NCBI GenBank assembly: GCA_019119435.1
Contig: DWWZ01000010.1
Location: 1-42,863 of the forward strand
Direction: 5' to 3'
Source of the DNA: Candidatus Butyricicoccus avicola
GTDB lineage: Bacteria; Bacillota; Clostridia; Oscillospirales; Butyricicoccaceae
DNA length: 42,863 bases
Every line of letters starts with the position of its first letter. Positions within the stretch are counted from its first letter, which is position 1. The notes under the pieces were generated by a model that worked only from the letters and a program-made list of their open reading frames with translations, was not told the origin of the DNA and did no database searches. The position numbers were made by a program, and so were the translations under genes. Shown here in pieces: positions 36,905 to 42,863 of the stretch.

Positions 36905-37738
36905 TCAAGCGCCGGCGGCGTCGGACGCCGCAGAGAACAGATAGTGTTCGCACAGATCGGCGAACGCGCCCTCAGCTGCCGGGCAGCAGATATAGTCGGC
37001 GTGCGCCTTGGCGGAGTCCGTACCGTCACCCGGGCAGGCGGCAAGGCCGGCGGCGTCCAGAAGCTGGATGTCGTTCTCATTGTCGCCAATGGCCAGCGTG
37101 CGCGCTGGGTCCAGCCCCAGGCGCGCGCACAGGGTGCTAAGCGCCGCGCCCTTGTCGATGCCGCGCGCATAGCAGTCAATATAGTTGTCGTGGCTGCGAT
37201 GCCACTGATACCGCGGGTCCTGGTCGGCCGACAGGATGGGCATGGCGCGCGCGATGTCGTCCAGCGGGCCGTTTAGGACGATCTTGTTCATGGGCTTGTA
37301 AATGACCTGCTTGAGGTCGGGCACCTCCACCAGCGGATAGCGCAGCAGGCGGGCCTCGTTTTCGAGCAGGTCGGTGCGCCGGGAGACATACATCTTGCCG
37401 TCCATAGGCAGGACGAAGGGCAGGCCGAGCGGGGCGTAGCGGTCAAACAGCTCACATAGGGTATCGACCGACAGCATGCCGGTCATATCGTTTTCCTGGG
37501 TGCGCACATCATAGATGCCCGCGCCGCCCGAGTGGATGATATAGGAAAAGTACGGCCACAGACCCAGATGGTCAAGCGCCGGCGCGACTGCATCCAGTTC
37601 ACGGCCGGTGGCAATGGCGCAGGGGATGCCGCACACATGCAGCCTCTCCAGCATGGCGCGGTCGCGTGCGCAGATGTGCGCACGGTCATAGAAGAGCGTA
37701 CCGTCCAGGTCGGTTACGACGAGATCGAAGCAGGGCAT
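36905..37738 (-). CDS. Cof-type HAD-IIB hydrolase
   Basis: DLVVTDLDGTLFYD; ATGRELDAV; DKGAALSTLCARLGLDPARTLAIGDNENDIQLLDAAG. Confidence 0.93.
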   Translation of the reverse strand: MPCFDLVVTDLDGTLFYDRAHICARDRAMLERLHVCGIPCAIATGRELDAVAPALDHLGLWPYFSYIIHSGGAGIYDVRTQENDMTGMLSVDTLCELFDRYAPLGLPFVLPMDGKMYVSRRTDLLENEARLLRYPLVEVPDLKQVIYKPMNKIVLNGPLDDIARAMPILSADQDPRYQWHRSHDNYIDCYARGIDKGAALSTLCARLGLDPARTLAIGDNENDIQLLDAAGLAACPGDGTDSAKAHADYICCPAAEGAFADLCEHYLFSAASDAAGA

Positions 37739-37927
37739 AAAAATAGCCTCCTGGTGAAAATTTGATTGTCTGCTTTTATGATACAGGCACGCAAAGGCAA
37801 AGTCAATCGCGCGAAATCAACAGAATTCCCAGAGAGTTTACAAATCTGCGTTGCATTTTGGACAGAATTCTGGTACCATCTAGAAAGAAGAAGCGAAGAA
37901 CAAAATTGTCAAAGAGAGGGTTTCAAT

Positions 37928-38413
37928 TTGGAAAGTTTATTTACCTGGCTGGAGGCTGCCGGTAAGGAAACCGCGCTGTTTCTGGTCTCTATGCTGCCGC
38001 TTGTGGAGCTGCGCGGTGCGGTCCCGCTGGGCATCGCCGCCGGTATGTCCTGGCTGGAGGTGCTTCCCATCTGCTACTTGGGCAATCTGCTGCCAATCCC
38101 GTTTCTGCTGCTGTTTGCCGAGCGCCTTTTGGATTGGCTTGCCCGCCAGCCGCTGTTTCGCAAGCCGGCAACTTGGTACCTTGGCAAGCTCAACAGCAAG
38201 AAGGGCGAGATCACCAAATATGCCAAGTGGGGCCTTTTTATCTTTGTAGCCATCCCGCTGCCAGGCACGGGCGCCTGGTCGGGGGCGGCGATTGCGGCGC
38301 TGCTCAAGATGCCGCCGATCCGTGCGTTTTTTTCTATTGCGGCGGGCGTCGTCGCCGCTGGGCTGATTATGGCCGTCGCCTCGTCGGGGGTTGTGACACT
38401 GTTCACGATGTAA
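37928..38413 (+). CDS. Small multidrug-export-family membrane protein (COG2426-like), TTG start
   Basis: LESLFTWLEAAGKETALFLVSMLPLVELRGAVPLGIAAGMSW; IPLPGTGAWSGAAIAALL. Confidence 0.8.
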   Translation: MESLFTWLEAAGKETALFLVSMLPLVELRGAVPLGIAAGMSWLEVLPICYLGNLLPIPFLLLFAERLLDWLARQPLFRKPATWYLGKLNSKKGEITKYAKWGLFIFVAIPLPGTGAWSGAAIAALLKMPPIRAFFSIAAGVVAAGLIMAVASSGVVTLFTM

Positions 38414-38442
38414 CGGGATCTATATATCAAAATATCAAAAGG

Positions 38443-38472
38443 AAAAAGGAGCAGGGAAACCTGCTCCTTTTT
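38443..38472. terminator. Bidirectional terminator
   Basis: aaaaaggagcag-ggaaac-ctgctcctttttg. Confidence 0.8.
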
Positions 38473-38481
38473 GAGAATCGG

Positions 38482-39111
38482 TCAGACTTTTCGCAAGACC
38501 AGGCGGCAGCCGTGCCGCCAAAACAGTGGGGTAATCCGGGTCATCAAACGCTCGGGTGTCACGTCGGCCGTAGCTTCAAGCTCAAGCATTGGGCGACCGG
38601 AAAGATAGTCCATCCGCAGCCGGCTGAGGCCGTGGGACAGGTACCAGAGGCATGCGCCATACGGCATTGCAGCCAGTTTGGACAACAGGATACGCTGCGG
38701 CACATAGCAGAGGACGTGGAAGGCGCTGTCCGGGTCAAACAGCATGGCGCTGAGCAGGTCAAGGGGAAGGCAGCTCCCCGGATACAACAGGAACGATGGG
38801 CTGCCGGCGTCGCGCACAACCAGGCCAAACGCTTCCGCGCAGCCAGCCAGAAGCGGTGCATCCGGGTGATCGGGCGTGGCGCACTGGAAATGGATGAGCA
38901 CCGGCCGGCCATCTGTCATCATGGACAGGATTTCCAAGATCATGGGGACGGCACGCTGCTGGGAGTCAGGGGCAAAAAATTGTTCGTACAAGTAAGGGCG
39001 CAGCGTGAACTGCTGCCGGCCCCTGGCGGCCTCGGCGAGCAGCACCCAGCAGGTACGAAACCGCGCACGCTGTGCTTCGGTCAGATTTTCGTCAATACAG
39101 TCGTTGCGCAT
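38482..39111 (-). CDS. Hypothetical protein (no recognised family)
   Basis: 209 aa ORF bounded by a terminator and the tRNA promoter region; MRNDCIDENLTEAQRARFRTCWVLLAEAARGRQQFTLRPYLYEQFF. Confidence 0.65.
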   Translation of the reverse strand: MRNDCIDENLTEAQRARFRTCWVLLAEAARGRQQFTLRPYLYEQFFAPDSQQRAVPMILEILSMMTDGRPVLIHFQCATPDHPDAPLLAGCAEAFGLVVRDAGSPSFLLYPGSCLPLDLLSAMLFDPDSAFHVLCYVPQRILLSKLAAMPYGACLWYLSHGLSRLRMDYLSGRPMLELEATADVTPERLMTRITPLFWRHGCRLVLRKV

Positions 39112-39240
39112 TGGGATTCCCTCCTCGTTGGCACAGATGTCTGGATAATTCCATTATAGGGGCTGTGCCGTGGAAAAGCAAGACAAAGGGGACCGCGCAG
39201 AAGAGCAGCCTGGACGATACAAAAAACATGGGCAAGTCCC

Positions 39241-39268
39241 TTGACAATTGGGAAATCCGGTGTATAAT
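39241..39268 (+). promoter_or_regulatory. Consensus sigma-A promoter of tRNA-Ala
   Basis: TTGACA - 16 nt - TATAAT. Confidence 0.8.
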
Positions 39269-39310
39269 TAAATACTGTCGAGAGCAATTTTGGCAAAAAT
39301 TTTTATAGAT

Positions 39311-39386
39311 GGGCCTGTAGCTCAGTTGGGAGAGCGTTCGGTTCGCATCCGAGAGGTCAAGGGTTCGAATCCCTCCAGGTCCACCA
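39311..39386 (+). tRNA. tRNA-Ala (anticodon CGC)
   Basis: 76 nt cloverleaf GGGCCTG TA GCTC..GAGC G TTCGG TTCGCAT CCGAG AGGTC AAGGG TTCGAAT CCCTC CAGGTCC A CCA; G3-U70 alanine identity pair. Confidence 0.95.
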
Positions 39387-39399
39387 CTTTCTGTAAAAT

Positions 39400-39427
39400 C
39401 CCCGCCTGTTTTCAGGCGGGGCTTTTT
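39400..39427 (+). terminator. Rho-independent terminator after tRNA-Ala
   Basis: ccccgcctg-tttt-caggcgggg-ctttttg. Confidence 0.88.
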
Positions 39428-39695
39428 GTCGTTATGCGGCATTTGGCAGCAATCTATCCAGGAAACGGCGGAGCCGAAGGGGAGAGGCGGCTGAAAAGGC
39501 CGCATTCGATACAAAAAGAGGAATCGGATCCGTCCAAAGGTGGTCCCGGTCAACAAAAAATGTTTCTCTGCCCTGAATTTGGCGCCGGTCGATCGGATGT
39601 ATCTGTGCGAATGGGCCGGGTTTCCCTGCCAAAAAGGCCAGCAGCCTTTTCTATTCGGAAGAGAACCGGCGGGGCGCCCAGGTTTGTGGCCGGTC

Positions 39696-39724
39696 TTGAT
39701 TCTTTTTCCAGATATCGTTATAAT
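39696..39724 (+). promoter_or_regulatory. Sigma-A promoter of esterase gene
   Basis: TTGATT - 17 nt - TATAAT. Confidence 0.7.
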
Positions 39725-39763
39725 TTGAGTCAGAGAAACCGGCAAGAAAGAAGGCCATCTGCC

Positions 39764-40438
39764 ATGACGCAATGCACCATAGCGAAAAAAAGAGTCTCGG
39801 TCTATCCAAGTGCGGCCCCAAACAAGCCGGTCCTCTATCTGCACACGTATGCAGACGAGGGGGATGCGGCGTATCGGGCCATGCAACAGGCCGGCTGCCC
39901 GGATTTTACCCTGATTGCAATCAGCGGGTTGGACTGGAACCGGGATATGGCGCCGTGGGATATCCCGCCGGTGACGGGGCAGGGCATGCCCTGTACCGGG
40001 GGCGCGGACGCATACCTGCGGTGCCTGCTCCAAGAGATCCTGCCAGAAGCCGAGCGGGCCGTCCGGGGCCGGGTACCGTGGCGAGGGATCGCCGGCTATT
40101 CACTGGGCGGCCTGTTCGCACTCTATGCGCTCTGCCGCAGCGATTGCTTTGCACGTGCGGCCAGCATGTCGGGATCGCTCTGGTTCCCGAATTTTTCGGC
40201 CTATATCCAGGCACACGGCATGCAAAATCATCCGTCGCACGTATATTTTTCGCTGGGAAGCAAGGAGAGCAAGGCACGGAACCGATATTTGCGCACCGTC
40301 CGGCAGAACACCGAGGCGATTGAGGCGTTTTATCGCAGCCAAGGCGTGGATACGGCATTGGCGATCCACCCCGGCGGCCACAATCAAGACGTGCCCGCCC
40401 GCATTGCGGCGGGCCTGGCTTGGCTTTTGCAGCGATGA
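39764..40438 (+). CDS. Alpha/beta hydrolase, esterase-like
   Basis: 224 aa; GYSLGGLFALYAL nucleophile elbow, MSGSLWFPNF, HPGGHNQD with C-terminal His. Confidence 0.82.
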   Translation: MTQCTIAKKRVSVYPSAAPNKPVLYLHTYADEGDAAYRAMQQAGCPDFTLIAISGLDWNRDMAPWDIPPVTGQGMPCTGGADAYLRCLLQEILPEAERAVRGRVPWRGIAGYSLGGLFALYALCRSDCFARAASMSGSLWFPNFSAYIQAHGMQNHPSHVYFSLGSKESKARNRYLRTVRQNTEAIEAFYRSQGVDTALAIHPGGHNQDVPARIAAGLAWLLQR

Positions 40439-40464
40439 AGCGATGAGAAGAGAGGATAACGAAA

Positions 40465-41340
40465 ATGATCGTGCGCGATATTACAGTCAAAAGTGTGCTC
40501 ACAAAGTCAAACCTGCCGGTCGCTGACTATTCGGTCAATCCCTATGTCGGCTGCGCCCATGGATGTAAATATTGTTACGCCTCTTTTATGAAGCGGTTTT
40601 CTGGTCACCCAGAGCCGTGGGGGGAGTTCGTGGACGTCAAGCACTGGCCGGAAATCAAGAATCCCGGCCGGTACGCGGGCAAGGAACTGTTTTTGGGCTC
40701 GGTTACCGACCCGTACCAGCCCATCGAAGAAGCCTGCCGGCGTACACGGACGCTGCTCGAGCAAATGCAGGGCAGTGGGTGCACGGTCAGCATTGCGACC
40801 AAGTCTGACCTGATACTGCGGGACTTGGATCTCATCAAGACCTTTCCCAATGCCCGGGTATCCTGGTCGATCAATACGCTCGATGAGGGATTTCGGGCCG
40901 ATATGGACGAGGCTGTCAGCATCGAGCGGCGGTTGGACGCCATGAAGGCTTTCCATGATGCCGGCGTGCGCACGACCTGCTTTATCTCCCCGATTTTCCC
41001 GGGGATTACCGACGTACCCGCTATTATCCGGCGGGCCAAAGCACAGTGCAACTTGATTTGGCTGGAAAACCTGAACCTGCGCGGCGGCTACAAAAAGACA
41101 ATCTTAGACTATATTGCAGAAAAGCGCCCAGACCTTGTGCCGCTCTATCGGGCGATCTATCAGCAGAAAGACCGCAGTTATTGGAATATGCTGGACGCGC
41201 AGATGCAGGAATTTACCGCAGAGCAAGGCTTGCTCTATGTGCGTGACGACGACTCAATCCGCCGGCCGTTCGATGCGCCGCCGATTGTGGTCAATTACTT
41301 TTTTCACGAGCAGATCGTGCCGTCGGCCAAGAAAAAGTGA
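40465..41340 (+). CDS. Radical SAM protein, SPL/SplB-like (COG1533-type)
   Basis: NPYVGCAHGCKYCYASFM (CxxxCxxC), FLGSVTDPYQPIE, VSIATKSDLILRDLDLI. Confidence 0.88.
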   Translation: MIVRDITVKSVLTKSNLPVADYSVNPYVGCAHGCKYCYASFMKRFSGHPEPWGEFVDVKHWPEIKNPGRYAGKELFLGSVTDPYQPIEEACRRTRTLLEQMQGSGCTVSIATKSDLILRDLDLIKTFPNARVSWSINTLDEGFRADMDEAVSIERRLDAMKAFHDAGVRTTCFISPIFPGITDVPAIIRRAKAQCNLIWLENLNLRGGYKKTILDYIAEKRPDLVPLYRAIYQQKDRSYWNMLDAQMQEFTAEQGLLYVRDDDSIRRPFDAPPIVVNYFFHEQIVPSAKKK

Positions 41341-41373
41341 GCAGCGCGTTTCTTTAGATCGGAGGGACAGGAA

Positions 41374-42705
41374 ACGGAACAGCAGACTTTTTTTTCACAG
41401 CAAAACGCCGCGCCGCTTGCGGCCCGCCTGCGGCCGCAGACGCTGGATGAATTTGTCGGGCAGACCCATCTTTTGGGTGAGGGAAAGATCCTGCGCCGCC
41501 TGATCGAGAGCGACCAGATCTCGTCCATGATCTTTTGGGGGCCGCCGGGCGTCGGGAAGACCACGCTGGCGCGGGTGATCGCAAACCGCACAAAGGCCAC
41601 GTTTATCGATTTTTCGGCGGTGACCAGCGGGATCAAGGAGATCCGCGCCGTCATGCGTGAGGCGGAGGACAACAGCCGATTTGGGGAAAAGACCATCGTC
41701 TTTGTCGATGAGATCCACCGCTTTAACAAGGCACAGCAGGATGCCTTCCTGCCGTTTGTGGAAAAGGGCAGCATCATCCTTATCGGCGCGACGACCGAAA
41801 ATCCGTCCTTTGAGGTCAACGGGGCGCTCTTGTCCCGCTGCAAGGTGTTTGTCCTGCAAGGCCTCAAGCCGGAGGAGCTGACCCAGCTGCTTGCGCGCGC
41901 CCTGAGCGACCCGCGCGGCTTTGGCGATCTCAAGGTGGAGATGGCGCCTGATATGCTGGAGGCAATCGCAAATTTTGCAAACGGCGATGCCCGTGTCGCC
42001 CTGTCCACGCTGGAGATGGTCGTGCTCAACGGGGATGCACAGGACGACCATATCACGGTGACAGCCGAGACGCTCATGCAGTGCATCTCCAAAAAGTCGC
42101 TGCTCTATGACAAGACCGGTGAGGAGCACTATAACCTGATCTCTGCGCTGCACAAGTCCATGCGCAATTCCGACCCGGACGCCGCCGTGTATTGGCTGGC
42201 GCGCATGCTGGAAGCGGGAGAGGACCCGCTCTATATCGCGCGGCGCGTGACCCGGTTTGCCAGCGAGGACATTGGCCTTGCCGACCCGCGCGCGCTGGAG
42301 CTGGCAGTCGCGGCCTATCAGGCCTGTCATTTGATCGGGATGCCCGAGTGTACGGTGCATCTGACCCAGGCCGTCGTATATATGTCTCTGGCGCCCAAGT
42401 CCAACGCCCTGTATAGGGCTTACGAACGGGCAAAGGCAGATGCGCTGGAGCACCTGGCCGAACCGGTACCTCTCGTCATCCGCAACGCACCTACCAGGCT
42501 GATGCGCGAGCTGGATTACGGCAAGGGCTATCAATACGCCCACGATGCCGCTGACAAGTTGACCAATATGCAATGCCTGCCCGACACGCTGGCTGGGCGA
42601 GAATACTATGTCCCTACTGAGCAGGGTGTCGAGGCCAAATACAAGGCGCGCCTGGAAAAAATCAAGGACTGGAAGGCCAGGCATAGAAAGCCGCAGGAAG
42701 ACTAA
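41374..42705 (+). CDS. rarA: Replication-associated recombination protein A (RarA/MgsA AAA+ ATPase); putative ACG start
   Basis: ARLRPQTLDEFVGQTHLLGEGKILRRLIES, WGPPGVGKTTLARVIA, FVDEIHRFNKAQQDAFLP, ENPSFEVNGALLSRC. SD ggaggg at 41361; the ORF track start (41473) would delete the conserved N-terminus. Confidence 0.88.
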   Translation, partial: TEQQTFFSQQNAAPLAARLRPQTLDEFVGQTHLLGEGKILRRLIESDQISSMIFWGPPGVGKTTLARVIANRTKATFIDFSAVTSGIKEIRAVMREAEDNSRFGEKTIVFVDEIHRFNKAQQDAFLPFVEKGSIILIGATTENPSFEVNGALLSRCKVFVLQGLKPEELTQLLARALSDPRGFGDLKVEMAPDMLEAIANFANGDARVALSTLEMVVLNGDAQDDHITVTAETLMQCISKKSLLYDKTGEEHYNLISALHKSMRNSDPDAAVYWLARMLEAGEDPLYIARRVTRFASEDIGLADPRALELAVAAYQACHLIGMPECTVHLTQAVVYMSLAPKSNALYRAYERAKADALEHLAEPVPLVIRNAPTRLMRELDYGKGYQYAHDAADKLTNMQCLPDTLAGREYYVPTEQGVEAKYKARLEKIKDWKARHRKPQED

Positions 42706-42758
42706 TTGCGCGGCCACTGGGCATGGAGAGTGCGAAAAGAATATGGACGAGCCAGACA

Positions 42759-42809
42759 CATAACAACATCCCCCTGAATCCTTACTGGACTCAGGGGGAT
42801 GTTGTTATG
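42759..42809. repeat. 19-bp perfect inverted repeat with 13-nt loop
   Basis: CATAACAACATCCCCCTGA-N13-TCAGGGGGATGTTGTTATG. Confidence 0.85.
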
Positions 42810-42863
42810 GCCGGAAATGGATTTTTGTTTGTTCGCGCGAAAATAAAGATATTAAACCTGGTC

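Noticed and set aside
39092-40033. 313-aa minus ORF containing GGIRTLDLSDANRTLSQLSYRP
   Set aside because: This peptide is the antisense translation of the tRNA-Ala gene, a well-known spurious-ORF signature; the ORF also overlaps the real esterase gene.
41330-41345. Selenocysteine or readthrough UGA joining the radical SAM and RarA proteins
   Set aside because: No convincing SECIS-like stem was seen, and a strong SD at the correct distance from ACG explains the arrangement better; kept only as a secondary hypothesis.
41395-42759. 454-aa minus ORF
   Set aside because: Antisense to rarA.
1-42863. CRISPR arrays, IS elements, prophage or integron modules
   Set aside because: No regularly spaced repeats, transposase, integrase or phage structural proteins were seen in either strand's ORFs.

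Overview
The window looks like a chromosomal segment of a GC-rich, endospore-forming Firmicute (Clostridia-like; inferred from spoVAC, spoVT, spoIID and spoIIQ-type genes). Its centrepiece is a complete energy-converting [NiFe]-hydrogenase locus: echABCDEF on +, divergent from a hypABFCDE maturation operon on -. Other genes include a full Liv branched-chain amino-acid ABC operon, a GGDEF/EAL protein, a GPH symporter, citrate synthase, a ZIP transporter, AzlCD, a HAD hydrolase, tRNA-Ala(CGC), an SPL-like radical SAM protein and RarA. I found no CRISPR array, rRNA, IS element or prophage. The observations most worth checking are: (1) rarA has no canonical start codon, and an ACG sits exactly where the start should be, 8 nt after a strong Shine-Dalgarno; (2) a GNAT gene carries a clean internal frameshift; (3) the EchF-like ferredoxin is an internal duplication with four [4Fe-4S] motifs; (4) a promoter fires directly into a terminator hairpin, predicting an RNA of about 50 nt, just before a truncated DUF2798-like gene; (5) a two-tier symmetric dyad overlaps the -35 of an ECF transporter promoter and abuts a near-consensus sigma-G promoter; (6) there is a 19-bp perfect inverted repeat near the right edge. 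I did not see an obviously new multi-gene system. Family names come from reading the translations, not from database searches.
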